Shown here: in pieces, positions 44,521 to 52,715 of the stretch | Layout: each line of letters begins with the position of its first letter | Position numbering within the stretch: position 1 is the stretch's first letter | Source of the DNA: Nitrospirales bacterium | GTDB taxonomy: Bacteria > Nitrospirota > Nitrospiria > Nitrospirales > UBA8639 | Direction: 5' to 3' | Assembly: GCA_029261355.1 (NCBI GenBank) | Contig: JAJDBM010000021.1 | Span: 1-64,000, forward strand | Length of the DNA stretch: 64,000 nt | Made by a program: the position numbers and the translations under genes | The notes under the pieces: model-generated | What the model was told of the DNA's origin: nothing | Seen by the model: the letters and a program-made list of their open reading frames with translations, nothing else | The model's database searches: none

Positions 44521-44977
44521 TACCGGACAACGAAACGGTTGCTTGAGATCGATTGATTGGGATGAATGACGGAATAAGAATTCCAGGCAGGATCGGGGCA
44601 GGAGGCAAGAGCGGAATGTACGCCGTGGCAGGTACCCTGACTACGTCGCTTAGATAGCTCTGCCTCGCCCGCTACGGCCAGCATCTTGTGGCGTGTCCAA
44701 GCATCTGGAACACAACCACGGAGAGAAGCATGTTCCTGCCAGAATTCAAGAAGGGAGAACGGAGTTCATCTTCACTTGACTTCGACGCAATTAGAGAAGA
44801 GAAGCGTACGATAATTTCCGAACCCGCTGGCGACCTCTACGAACGTTGTCGTCGACCTAAATTCTCTATTGCAGTGTAGTCGTATGATTTTTTTTCGGAC
44901 CCATTGTAAAAATTAAACATTTTCAGTACAACGGGCCAGTGCATAAGAATTGGAATTAACCTAATGGAAAGGGTCAA
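44521..44977. other. Stretch after IS110, possible noncoding end of the element
   Basis: Bases 44521-44700 are GC-rich with inverted pieces such as CTCGCCCGCTACGGCCAGC, and could be the right noncoding end of the IS110 element. A short frame at 44688-44879 has no ribosome binding site or similarity that I recognise. The last 90 bases are AT-rich and should hold the promoter of the HU-like gene, which is preceded by GGAAAGGG. Confidence 0.4.
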
Positions 44978-45268
44978 ATGATGGGCAAAGCACTCACGAA
45001 ATCGCAGTTGATTGGGAAATTAGCCGAGAAGTATGATCTCACGAAAAAAGCGATGGATGGGATTTTGATAGAATTAACGGAATTGGCCTACAAGGGCGCT
45101 AAGGATGGGTTTACGATTCCAGGTATCGGGAAATTGGTCGTGCAACATCGGAAAGCTCGCATGGGTCGGAATCCACAAACTGGAGAAGCGATCAAAATCT
45201 CTGCGAAGAAGGTACTCAAGTTTCGTGTGGCCAAAGCCGCGAAGGATGCCATTTTAAATAAAAAGTAA
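44978..45268 (+). CDS. HU-family DNA-binding protein
   Basis: A 96-residue histone-like protein. The N-terminal helices (LTKSQLIGKLAEKYDLTKKA) and the beta-arm region with IPGIGKLVVQHRKARMGRNP followed by QTGEAIKISAKKVLKFRVAK match HU/IHF proteins. The arm phrase GRNPQTGE is the family signature. It bends DNA as a dimer; on a mobile element it may help recombination, replication or compaction. GGAAAGGG precedes the start. Confidence 0.93.
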   Translation: MMGKALTKSQLIGKLAEKYDLTKKAMDGILIELTELAYKGAKDGFTIPGIGKLVVQHRKARMGRNPQTGEAIKISAKKVLKFRVAKAAKDAILNKK

Positions 45269-45355
45269 GTAGGAATGAATTAGTATGAGAGCTTCGTCCC
45301 TGAGATTTACTTATTTTTTAGTTTAAAACCAACATGACTGTGTAGGGAATCCATA

Positions 45356-45613
45356 ATGCAATGCGATATTTGTCATAAGCAATTGGGAGTTGCCAACATC
45401 GTGCAGTGTTGGTGTGAACAACTGTTGTGTATCTGGTGTGCGGAAGATCATGTGGAAAACTGTTCTCTCATCCCAACGCCGTGGAAAGTTCGTGTAGAGG
45501 CGCGAATTCGTGTGCTGACTTCATCTTTTCTTCCAACAGATTGTGAGAGTGAATCTGTTCAAACGGAATCAACTCAAGGTGATGCTTTGGAGCAAAAGGG
45601 TCTCACCATGTGA
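45356..45613 (+). CDS. Small zinc-ribbon protein
   Basis: An 85-residue protein with CDICHKQLG at residues 3-11, CWCEQLLCIWC in the middle and HVENC after it. The regular Cys pairs and the His indicate a treble-clef or B-box/AN1-like zinc site. The C-terminus is acidic and Ser/Thr rich. It follows the HU gene by 87 bases in the same direction. The function is unknown. Confidence 0.6.
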   Translation: MQCDICHKQLGVANIVQCWCEQLLCIWCAEDHVENCSLIPTPWKVRVEARIRVLTSSFLPTDCESESVQTESTQGDALEQKGLTM

Positions 45614-45686
45614 GTGAGATTTACTTAAAGACTTTAGAGACTGTATTTGATGAAATTACTCGAAAAGTGTTTCGGGTAAATAACCA

Positions 45687-46004
45687 TTAACTTTCTTCAA
45701 GCTTATGCGTTGGGAAATTCATTGTCCCATGCAGGATGCGAGCGACATTCACTGTGCCGTGTTTGACCTTGTAGACCACGACGTGTTTTCTGATGGTGTA
45801 CGCTTTGAATGATGCAGGAAGATCAGGTCGGGAATGCCCAAGGTCGGGATTGGTCGCAATCGTTTCTAGCCCATCGCAGAGCGCTGCGTAATACGCTTCT
45901 TGCTGCCGAACCCCAAACTGTTGGTACGTGTAAAGAAGGATATCCCTAATATCGGCTCTGGCAGGAAGGGAAAGGTTAAGGTTTGAAATCGTTGGGGATG
46001 ACAT
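45687..46004 (-). CDS. parE: ParE-family toxin
   Basis: A 105-residue RelE/ParE superfamily toxin. It shows LNLSLPARADIRDILLYTYQ at the N-terminus, the GLETIATNPDLGHSRPDLPA loop, and the final KHVVVYKVKHGTVNVARILH strand, which are typical of ParE. Such toxins inhibit DNA gyrase. It is encoded after, and overlaps by 29 bases, the ParD-like antitoxin gene. Confidence 0.9.
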   Translation of the reverse strand: MSSPTISNLNLSLPARADIRDILLYTYQQFGVRQQEAYYAALCDGLETIATNPDLGHSRPDLPASFKAYTIRKHVVVYKVKHGTVNVARILHGTMNFPTHKLEES

Positions 46005-46278
46005 CAGGATTCTTCACGGTTTCACCGTGTTGGGCAGATTTCATCGCTTCGGTTTTCATGTCTTCCATCAGCGCTCGACTATAGGGCACGGTCTCGCCGC
46101 GTTCAATGGCCGCATCACCTTTCATGACCGCTTCATAAAAAGAGTTGTGCCGAGCTTGGTTTTCCTCACGGAGCCGCCTGACCGCATCTCTGACCACTTC
46201 AGTTTCATTGGTATAAAACCCATTCTCCACCTGTGACTTGATAAAGCCATCATCAATGTCTGCAAATCGGACATGCAT
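45976..46278 (-). CDS. parD: ParD-family antitoxin
   Basis: A 100-residue antitoxin with a ribbon-helix-helix N-terminus (FIKSQVENGFYTNETEVVRD, AVRRLREENQA) and a C-terminal toxin-binding region. GGAG lies upstream of the ATG on the minus strand. It should repress its own promoter and neutralise ParE. The module probably stabilises the mobile element. Confidence 0.9.
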   Translation of the reverse strand: MHVRFADIDDGFIKSQVENGFYTNETEVVRDAVRRLREENQARHNSFYEAVMKGDAAIERGETVPYSRALMEDMKTEAMKSAQHGETVKNPDVIPNDFKP

Positions 46279-46507
46279 ACTGTATTCTCCATTTTGATCC
46301 CTAATCTCTACCTATAGCATACCAGAATAAGACCTCAAGGCAACATGATTTGTCGGTTTCGCGTGTCTGTCACTCAATATCGATATGACCGTTCGCGATG
46401 CAACCCAACAGCAACCACAAACACAAACAACACTCTCATCAAGCTTTCAAGGTTGGGTAGAGAAAGACATACATTCTTAGTGGAGATGGGAATCGGTTGT
46501 GGCGGGT

Positions 46508-46765
46508 TCAACGTGTCGGGCGGGGGAGGGACAGATCCATCACGAGTCGATGAATACCGATCGATTCAGCCCACGCAATCATGCGATTGATGTCCTTAAA
46601 CATTCGAATGCGTCCTTGATAGGTGGTGAGGACGACGGTCGTTTTTCCTTCTTTGGCGTGAAAAAAGAATTCGTTATTCGGGGCCGCTTGAATGGTGAGG
46701 GTAAGCTTCTCCCCTTGGTCAATTCGGGCTTTGAGATCTTTTTCAAGAATAGCGGGAGTGGACAT
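46508..46765 (-). CDS. Small hypothetical protein linked to the coupling protein
   Basis: An 85-residue protein (MSTPAILEKDLKARIDQGEK ...) with a beta-rich centre (LTLTIQAAPNNEFFFHAKEG) and a basic end PRPTR. It is encoded 70 bases downstream of the VirD4-like gene in the same orientation. No family is recognised; an accessory role in transfer is inferred only from position. Confidence 0.55.
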   Translation of the reverse strand: MSTPAILEKDLKARIDQGEKLTLTIQAAPNNEFFFHAKEGKTTVVLTTYQGRIRMFKDINRMIAWAESIGIHRLVMDLSLPRPTR

Positions 46766-46835
46766 AGAGAGGCAGCTGTCTGATGGGTCACGTGATTGCT
46801 CTCTATCGTACCTGAAATTGTCTAGGCAAACAATT

Positions 46836-48713
46836 TTAGTGGGGTGATTGTTCTCGAGGCGTCGGAGGTTCGTCGCTGGGCTGGGCGTTGAGCGGTTCTA
46901 AGCCTTCGGCCAGGTTGATCGAGGGGGTTGGAGTTGAGGACCGCGTGCGTGATGTAAGTGAAGAGGTGCTGGGCAGGGTCGGAGGTTCAGGTGTTTCTTT
47001 TCCCTGCTCTGCTGGGTTGGGTTTCGTCCCATATTGTGACAGATCAACGGGCACCCACGAGGTAAATAACGGGACGGCAATCTCTGTGGGACGAAAAAGA
47101 ATCCCCACACGTTCGGGGAGGGCGAGCGCCATATTCGGATGAATTGTATGCTCTTCGACACCATGAATCTCGCGTTCGTGGTTCCACGTTTCTTCAAGAT
47201 GTCGGCCGATTCCCACCCGCTGCGATCTCGTCACATTCCGAATCAGCGTGCCTGATTTTTCGGCGATAGTTTGTGCGGTTTCAAACTCTTCGGCCCGGTA
47301 ATAGAGATGAATTTTCGAATTGGTTTGAATGCGTTTGGCGACGGCTTTCCAATTCGTGTTCATATCCGGGCCGGTGAGCAAATCACCTTCCGATTGATAG
47401 GCCAGACAGACATTCGTGCGGAAGCTCGAGACGGTGGCGAGGGCATCGGCAATGCGTTCCGAGACTAAAAAGGCCACTTCATCGATGGCTAAAAACATAT
47501 GGTCGGGCCGTTCGGCATTCAGTCGCATGGTCTCTTGAATAATTTCGGTAATCATCACCGTACAGGCGGCCGTGACGACGTGGTCAGTCAGTGAGCCTGC
47601 CACGTAGAGCACCTTGTTCTTCAGGAGAATATCTTCAATCTCTAAGGACGGGTCAGTCGGGGCTACATTGAGACTGGGGAGGTAGAGCCACTCGCGCACC
47701 GTGTTCAATGTTTTGACGGTTTGCTCGGCAATATCGTCGTCACTGAGCAGCTGGTAGAGCGACGGTAACCTGCCATCCCACTGCGGAAAAATCTCGTCTA
47801 AAATGGCCCGTTCTCGGCCTCGATAAAAATCACTTTCTGCCCCTGAATCATCGAGTCGTAAGGCCGAAAAGAGACGCGCTCGTCGATCTCGATACGCCCC
47901 GCCTTTGAACATCTCGTAGGTGCCCCGCGTCTCATCATTCAAGTCCAATTCGACAAACGGTCGGTTGGTTTCCTGACAGGCCTGTCGCATGATGGCCCGC
48001 GCATGTGGGTCGGGTTTCGGGTCAATAAAGATGACGGAATAGTGATGCCGGATAGCCTGATCGAGTTGCACGCCAAGCAAGACGCCCTTCCCGGTTTGTG
48101 TCGGCCCGACATACCGTTGATTGCGGGTTTTCCAGTCTGTATCTCGTTCATAGATCGGGTTGTTGTGGGCATCGAGACCAAAGAAAAAGTGGCCCTCCTG
48201 ATAATACGCTCTCGGGTCGAATTGCTTTTGAACCAGACGATGTGTTTCGACGCGAATATCACTGAGCTCATCCCCCGATTGGCGAACCGTAAAGCGTCGT
48301 TTCAGTGAAGACCACTGGGGAATGACCAAGCGGGCATACGTGATGGAGATGATGAATCCCATCGCATAGCCAACCAACGGCACGCCCAAGACCGAAAGAA
48401 ACCCATCCCACAGAAAGATCACAAAATTAAAAAAATAGGCTGAAATATTCTGTACGTGAAGTGTGTACATTGCCGCCAACACGAGAAGGGGAGGGACCAG
48501 GATGAGCACCAGCAGACTCTTCAAACAGAGCAGGCGAAGACGGAGCGTCAGCGCGCCTGAACGGGCAGGGGAGTGAGAGGTGTGATCAGGCCAGACGGGC
48601 GTCCATCCGATCAGACCACAGACGAATAAGGGGACCGCTAACGCGACCCAATACCATGGGGTGATCCATGCCTCAACCCAGTCCAAATACCCGTGTGCCA
48701 GCATCTGTATCAC
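46836..48713 (-). CDS. VirD4/TraD-like type IV coupling protein
   Basis: A 625-residue coupling ATPase. Three or four membrane helices occupy residues about 18-130. The ATPase domain has YVGPTQTGKGVLLG (Walker A, about residues 203-210), SVIFIDPKPDPHARAIM and the late MFLAIDEVAFLVSERIADAL block (Walker B). The C-terminus is Pro/Ser/Thr-rich and disordered (TPEPPTLPSTSSLTSRTRS). It should bring relaxosome-bound DNA to the secretion channel. It is transcribed away from the other transfer genes. Confidence 0.9.
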   Translation of the reverse strand: MIQMLAHGYLDWVEAWITPWYWVALAVPLFVCGLIGWTPVWPDHTSHSPARSGALTLRLRLLCLKSLLVLILVPPLLVLAAMYTLHVQNISAYFFNFVIFLWDGFLSVLGVPLVGYAMGFIISITYARLVIPQWSSLKRRFTVRQSGDELSDIRVETHRLVQKQFDPRAYYQEGHFFFGLDAHNNPIYERDTDWKTRNQRYVGPTQTGKGVLLGVQLDQAIRHHYSVIFIDPKPDPHARAIMRQACQETNRPFVELDLNDETRGTYEMFKGGAYRDRRARLFSALRLDDSGAESDFYRGRERAILDEIFPQWDGRLPSLYQLLSDDDIAEQTVKTLNTVREWLYLPSLNVAPTDPSLEIEDILLKNKVLYVAGSLTDHVVTAACTVMITEIIQETMRLNAERPDHMFLAIDEVAFLVSERIADALATVSSFRTNVCLAYQSEGDLLTGPDMNTNWKAVAKRIQTNSKIHLYYRAEEFETAQTIAEKSGTLIRNVTRSQRVGIGRHLEETWNHEREIHGVEEHTIHPNMALALPERVGILFRPTEIAVPLFTSWVPVDLSQYGTKPNPAEQGKETPEPPTLPSTSSLTSRTRSSTPTPSINLAEGLEPLNAQPSDEPPTPREQSPH

Positions 48714-49316
48714 GGCATCCTCCTTCTGTGTCTTCGCGCGTCTGGCTCATGCCAGGGGCGTACTTGTGACGTAGATTGTGGAGGTCCTTGTTCGTGACCT
48801 CTTGCCTGTCGTTGCTCGTTCCGGCTCGATGCTGTGCCCCACGTCCTGCCGCGGCTATGCCTATTTGATATTGCATGAACAATGGCATATAGTATGGCAT
48901 ATCATGATCTGTCAGACGATGAGGAAAACCCTCTGAAATGGGGCATGACCACTTCATGGTCCTCCTTCCATTGTTCCCCCCTGGACAAGAGGCTGTGGGC
49001 CTCTTCTCCAGGGGGCTGGCATCACCCAGGCTTGCTGGACGCCGCAGGGTGATGAGGGGTGCCCTCTGGTCGTCCGGCCCCGCTGGACGCTCTGGCCGGT
49101 CGCCCATTCACCCCGCGCCCTCGTCAGGGTGCCCTCACCCTGACCACCCTCGCTGCGCGGACTGGCTCGGGTGGTCAGGGTCCTTCGCGTGCCCGCTCGC
49201 ACCTGACGAGGGCGCAGATGACCGGCCTGCTTCGCCGTGGGCGGCTGTGCAGGGCCTCGGTCTGGCTGGGGCCAGCCCGTCATCTGAACGGTGTCCAGGT
49301 GGGCCTGGACGACATC
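48714..49316. other. Structured GC-rich region between divergent transfer genes, oriT candidate
   Basis: No convincing gene. Several overlapping open frames on both strands arise from the high GC content and disagree with one another. The sequence holds a duplicated ATGGCATAT at 48882 and 48894 just upstream of the coupling gene, and a large nested inverted repeat at 49115-49215. Such a region between coupling and relaxase-like genes is a typical place for an origin of transfer. Confidence 0.5.
49115..49215. repeat. Nested inverted repeats (oriT candidate)
   Basis: The outer perfect 14-base arms are GCGCCCTCGTCAGG at 49115-49128 and its inverse at 49202-49215. The inner arms are ACCCTGACCACCC at 49137-49149 and its inverse at 49169-49181. 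A third overlapping hairpin pairs TCAGGGTG (49124-49131) with CACCCTGA (49136-49143). The set can switch between alternative folds. Confidence 0.7.
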
Positions 49317-49535
49317 ATGTTGCTGGACGCAACGGGAGATCAATCGGTGGCCTGGTGGCGCTCGATTCAAATTTGGCAATGGGGCATCGTTGGCCTCTGT
49401 TTTCTTGTCCCACCATTGACCGGGATTATGGTGCTGGGATGGGCGCTGTGGTGGGTGAGTCGACGCCTCCTGCGAGGCGTCCGTGATGGGGCTGATGGGT
49501 TCTGGGATTGGTGGTTCTTTTGGAGACGACTGTAA
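49317..49535 (+). CDS. Small membrane protein of the transfer region
   Basis: A 72-residue protein from MLLDATGDQSVAWWRS with a hydrophobic segment IWQWGIVGLCFLVPPLTGIM and WALWWVSRRLLRG, then DWWFFWRRL at the end. The longer frame upstream (from 49059) is basic low-complexity sequence from the structured region, so I prefer this start. It has one or two membrane helices. Its function is unknown, and the next gene begins 18 bases later. Confidence 0.5.
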   Translation: MLLDATGDQSVAWWRSIQIWQWGIVGLCFLVPPLTGIMVLGWALWWVSRRLLRGVRDGADGFWDWWFFWRRL

Positions 49536-49553
49536 GACGATCATGGGAGAAAA

Positions 49554-50288
49554 ATGAATAAGCGCGAACGCTTTGCGGAAAAACGCGATGTCGTGTTGCA
49601 GTGGTTGGTGGAGTTTCAATTCTCCACCGCCAAAATTCTGTCGCACGCCTTGGGACTGGAGCGGGCCAATCAAAACCGCTTTTTCCTGTCGCTCAAAAAC
49701 AGTGGGCTGGTGGCCACCACCAAGTCGCCCTTTATTTATGAACAGATTTATTTTTTGAGCGGCAAGGGCAAAGCATTTGCCCACATGGTGTCGGAAAAAG
49801 CGGAGCGTTATACGATGACGGCGACCAAAATTTTGGCGTCGACCACCATTCATCATTTGTCTGTCCAGTGCGCCGTCCTGACGCGCTCGACGTTGATGCG
49901 CCCGTTTGATTTCCAAAGTGAGTGGTACTTGGATATGCCGAACTCGAAACGGCCTGACGCGATCGTCTCGCGCGGCCCACGAATGGAAGCCCTTGAAGTG
50001 GAGCTCACACAGAAGACCATCCCGCGTATCTATCTGGGTTTTCTCACGCATTTGGACAACATCAAACAGCGGCACTACGACACCGTGGAATATATCTTTT
50101 CGGACGAGGCGTTGAGGCTGCGGTATCAGCACCGGTTTGATGCCTCGGCCTGGCCCCTGTATGCCGTGAATCGACATGGAAAAATTGCGCCGGTGCCAGA
50201 TGCGCACGGCCACCCGACGACGGCACAGGCCGACCTTCCGCAAATTCGCGAACGCTTTCGCTTTACCCATGAAAGGCTGTATCGATGA
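49554..50288 (+). CDS. Replic_Relax-like protein, relaxase candidate
   Basis: A 244-residue protein with an N-terminal winged helix (FQFSTAKILSHALGLERANQ, FFLSLKNSGLVATTK) and a nuclease-like second half with KRPDAIVSRGPRMEALEVEL, i.e. a PD...ExE arrangement as in the PD-(D/E)XK fold. This plan matches the replication-relaxation (Replic_Relax) family. In this window it is the only candidate for the DNA-nicking or relaxosome protein. GGGAG lies upstream of the ATG and its end overlaps the VirB11 gene by four bases. Confidence 0.65.
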   Translation: MNKRERFAEKRDVVLQWLVEFQFSTAKILSHALGLERANQNRFFLSLKNSGLVATTKSPFIYEQIYFLSGKGKAFAHMVSEKAERYTMTATKILASTTIHHLSVQCAVLTRSTLMRPFDFQSEWYLDMPNSKRPDAIVSRGPRMEALEVELTQKTIPRIYLGFLTHLDNIKQRHYDTVEYIFSDEALRLRYQHRFDASAWPLYAVNRHGKIAPVPDAHGHPTTAQADLPQIRERFRFTHERLYR

Positions 50289-51355
50289 ACGCACCCCCGG
50301 TTACGTCGCATTGGGCCCTGGTTGAAGAATACTTGAAACCCATTCGTCCACTCTTTGAGAGGGAGGGCGTGACGGAAATTATGATTAATGGGCCTCATCA
50401 GATTTTTATTGAAGAGCGTGGTGAAAAACGTCAAGTGGAGATGGCCTTTCCATCGGAGAAACATTTAGAGACCACGATCATGCAAATTGCCAATGCCACC
50501 GGACAATCCTGTGATGCTCAGAATAATCCGATTGTGGATGCCCGTCTGCCAGATGGGTCGCGGGTCTGTGGCGTACTCAGTTCTATTGCTCCGCAGGGGA
50601 GTAGTTTGACGATTCGGCTCTTTCCGAATCGAGCCCTCACGACCGTTGACCTGTTGCAGTTGGGCAGTGTGACCCAGGACATGCTGGATTTTCTGAACCT
50701 CGCGGTCCAGCTCAAACGCAATCTGCTGTTGTCGGGATCGACCGGATCGGGCAAGACGACGTTCTTGAATATCCTGACCGGATTTATTGCCGCCGATGAG
50801 CGCATCGTGACCGTGGAAGATACAGAAGAAATCCGGATCACCGGGACGAATCATGTCTCCCTCATTGCGCCGCATACGCGTCGCGATCGGCATGCGCAAG
50901 CCGTGTCGCTGGGCCTGCTGATTAAAACCACGCTTCGCATGAATCCTGATCGCATCATTGTCGGAGAAATTCGTGATGCCGAGGCCGCTGCGGCCTTCTT
51001 GCAAGCCATTAATACGGGGCATAATGGGTGTGCTTCCACGATTCACGCCAATCATCCTGAGGATGCCATGATTCGGTTACAAACCTTATTGAGTGCGGTG
51101 GGGATGCCATTGGCGTTTGTCGAGAAGCAAGTCCGAGCCAATATTCATCTCCTTGTTCATGTGGGGAAGGTGCCGTCGAAAGGACGCGTGGTGCTGGCTC
51201 TCGCCGAAGTCGTCAATGAGACGGTGCATGTCCTGTGGCGGTACGATCATGGTCGGCAACAGCATGTGCGTGAGCCGGCTAGCTTTGAGGCCTCACCCAC
51301 GTTGCAGTGGGCTCGTGCGGTGGCCCATCCTCTTGGGGCCAGAGCTTGGCTTTAA
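50285..51355 (+). CDS. virB11: VirB11/TrbB-type secretion ATPase
   Basis: A 356-residue hexameric ATPase. It has GSTGSGKTTFLN (Walker A, residues 151-162), TVEDTEEI (Asp box), the Arg-rich RNPDRIIVGEIRDAEAAAA-like block, and STIHANHPEDAMIRLQTLL (His box). These power assembly and transport of the type IV secretion system. The start overlaps the previous gene. Its 3' end overlaps a gene on the opposite strand by 77 bases. Confidence 0.93.
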   Translation: MNAPPVTSHWALVEEYLKPIRPLFEREGVTEIMINGPHQIFIEERGEKRQVEMAFPSEKHLETTIMQIANATGQSCDAQNNPIVDARLPDGSRVCGVLSSIAPQGSSLTIRLFPNRALTTVDLLQLGSVTQDMLDFLNLAVQLKRNLLLSGSTGSGKTTFLNILTGFIAADERIVTVEDTEEIRITGTNHVSLIAPHTRRDRHAQAVSLGLLIKTTLRMNPDRIIVGEIRDAEAAAAFLQAINTGHNGCASTIHANHPEDAMIRLQTLLSAVGMPLAFVEKQVRANIHLLVHVGKVPSKGRVVLALAEVVNETVHVLWRYDHGRQQHVREPASFEASPTLQWARAVAHPLGARAWL

Positions 51356-51821
51356 GCTGGCGTACTGAAGGATTCCATTCGTCCATTGGGAATCGTGGAC
51401 TGCCATCCGGATTGAAGTCGGTCACGAAGGCCAACGTGTCCTTCGTCTGTAACGGGAGGAGGAGCACCGAAATATTGCTCAACGGATACTGTGCGGTCTT
51501 GATGCTAGTAAACACGTGCACCGGGGTGTGGTGGGTGTCGGCGTGTTTCAGGCCATGACGGATGTCCTGCCAGGTGGCCTTTGGCAAGATCTCACGGACC
51601 GCATGGCCCAGAATGTTCTCACCTCCAAAATAATGTTCACAGGGAATGGGGAAAAAACAATCGACGTAGTGCGCCTGCGCGTTGAGGCGAAACATTTTGG
51701 CCGGGAGAAACGATAAATGCTCAGGTCGAAAAATCGTGCCTAAGAAGGCCTGCCATTGGTCAGACGACCAACGGGCCGAACTGGATGGAATGGATACCCC
51801 TGTTCTCATACATCTCCTCAT
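51279..51821 (-). CDS. Hypothetical protein convergent with VirB11
   Basis: A 180-residue protein with a recognisable globular composition (FRPEHLSFLPAKMFRLNAQA, YFGGENILGHAVREILPKAT, TKDTLAFVTDFNPDGSPRFP). No known family is seen. Its start overlaps the stop of the neighbouring minus-strand gene as ATGA, and its 3' end overlaps the VirB11 gene. The pair interrupts the otherwise one-directional transfer operon, so it may be a later insertion or a regulatory unit. Confidence 0.65.
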   Translation of the reverse strand: MRRCMRTGVSIPSSSARWSSDQWQAFLGTIFRPEHLSFLPAKMFRLNAQAHYVDCFFPIPCEHYFGGENILGHAVREILPKATWQDIRHGLKHADTHHTPVHVFTSIKTAQYPLSNISVLLLPLQTKDTLAFVTDFNPDGSPRFPMDEWNPSVRQLKAKLWPQEDGPPHEPTATWVRPQS

Positions 51822-52165
51822 GGTCTGAATGTCATGATGTCGCCAATGATTTTGATAGGGCGATTCGTGTGTTGCTGATTCCCGTCCTTTCTCACCGATA
51901 CGTTCGCGCCCTTCCTTTTTTTTTCTGCCGGATCATACAGAGAAATTCCCTCAAAAATATAGTATTGACGTGAAACAATTTCTGGTGTGATTGTGAGAAT
52001 ACGTGTGCCAGACAGTGCGGGTATACCCATGGATACTACAGTGGTTGTAGGGTCTTGCCTTCGGTCGGTGGTCAGAGGTTTTTCTCTAAACATCTGAAAA
52101 TCTTTCAGTTCTTCCACATGCGTGTGCAAGAGGCGCCTCGTTGAGTGGGTCCTGTGCATTCTCAA
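51818..52165 (-). CDS. Small basic hypothetical protein, regulator candidate
   Basis: A 115-residue protein (MRMHRTHSTRRLLHTHVEEL ...) translated just before and overlapping the 180-residue gene. It has a beta-rich middle (SGTRILTITPEIVSRQYYIF) and a basic C-terminus. It is transcribed away from the palindrome-bearing promoter region of the main transfer operon, which would be usual for a regulator, but no DNA-binding motif is clear. A start at a later Met is possible. Confidence 0.45.
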   Translation of the reverse strand: MRMHRTHSTRRLLHTHVEELKDFQMFREKPLTTDRRQDPTTTVVSMGIPALSGTRILTITPEIVSRQYYIFEGISLYDPAEKKRKGANVSVRKDGNQQHTNRPIKIIGDIMTFRP

Positions 52166-52305
52166 GTTGTCTCAATTCGTAGGCTGTGTCCTACTCTTGC
52201 GCAGATGAACAAAAAGTATATGCTGCGCTCGCATCGGCCACCAGGTCCGATGGTAGTGGTGTTGCCTCTTCTTTTTCACGTGCGGTGCGACTCGAATGCG
52301 CAGGA

Positions 52306-52359
52306 TTGACAAATTCTTAATAATTCAATATTGTAATATTACAAAAACGGAATATTGAA
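52306..52359 (+). promoter_or_regulatory. Promoter and operator region of the main transfer operon
   Basis: TTGACA at 52306-52311, a 17-base spacer and TATTGT at 52329-52334 form a sigma70-like promoter. The -10 box and start region are covered by a perfect palindrome TGTAATATTACA (52332-52343) and by inverted arms TTCAATATT (52324-52332) and AATATTGAA (52351-52359). A repressor binding here would block transcription of the operon beginning at 52375. Confidence 0.65.
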
Positions 52360-52374
52360 AACAAGGCGGCTCTC

Positions 52375-52695
52375 ATGACGACCCAGTCCTCTGCTTCTTC
52401 ATCTGAGAAATCTGAACTCGCGGTCAAGCACGTCAAAGCGTTTACTGAGGATCATTTAATCTTGGGCATCCCGCAAGGCGGGTTCATGCTGGGAATCGTG
52501 GTCGTCCTGATGTCGTATTTTGTCACGAAGATCTTGTGGCTCCCGGTGGTGGTGGCCGGACTCTATTACGTGCCGATGTATCACATCCATCGGAATGATC
52601 CGCGAGGGCTCAAGATTTGGATTCATGTCCTGACGTCCTCCACCTTGGTCTGGGAGGGTGGGCGACGAAAACCATTTCGGTTCACGGTGCTCTAA
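52375..52695 (+). CDS. VirB3/TrbD-like inner membrane protein
   Basis: A 106-residue protein with two close membrane helices (GFMLGIVVVLMSYFVTKILW, LPVVVAGLYYVPMYHI) and a C-terminal DPRGLKIWIHVL segment typical of VirB3. It supports pilus assembly with VirB4. It is the first gene after the promoter region; the pilin gene follows 20 bases later. Confidence 0.82.
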   Translation: MTTQSSASSSEKSELAVKHVKAFTEDHLILGIPQGGFMLGIVVVLMSYFVTKILWLPVVVAGLYYVPMYHIHRNDPRGLKIWIHVLTSSTLVWEGGRRKPFRFTVL

Positions 52696-52715
52696 TGTTT
52701 TCAAAGGAGAGTGGT

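Noticed and set aside
44688-44879. Small gene after IS110
   Set aside because: There is no start signal or recognisable similarity; it probably lies in noncoding IS or flank sequence.
48938-49486. 182-codon frame across the oriT candidate
   Set aside because: It is low complexity, overlaps another frame, and is explained by the inverted repeats and GC richness.
48954-50294. 446-codon minus-strand frame across the transfer region
   Set aside because: It is antisense to the Replic_Relax-like gene and the structured region, and arises from GC-rich codon bias.
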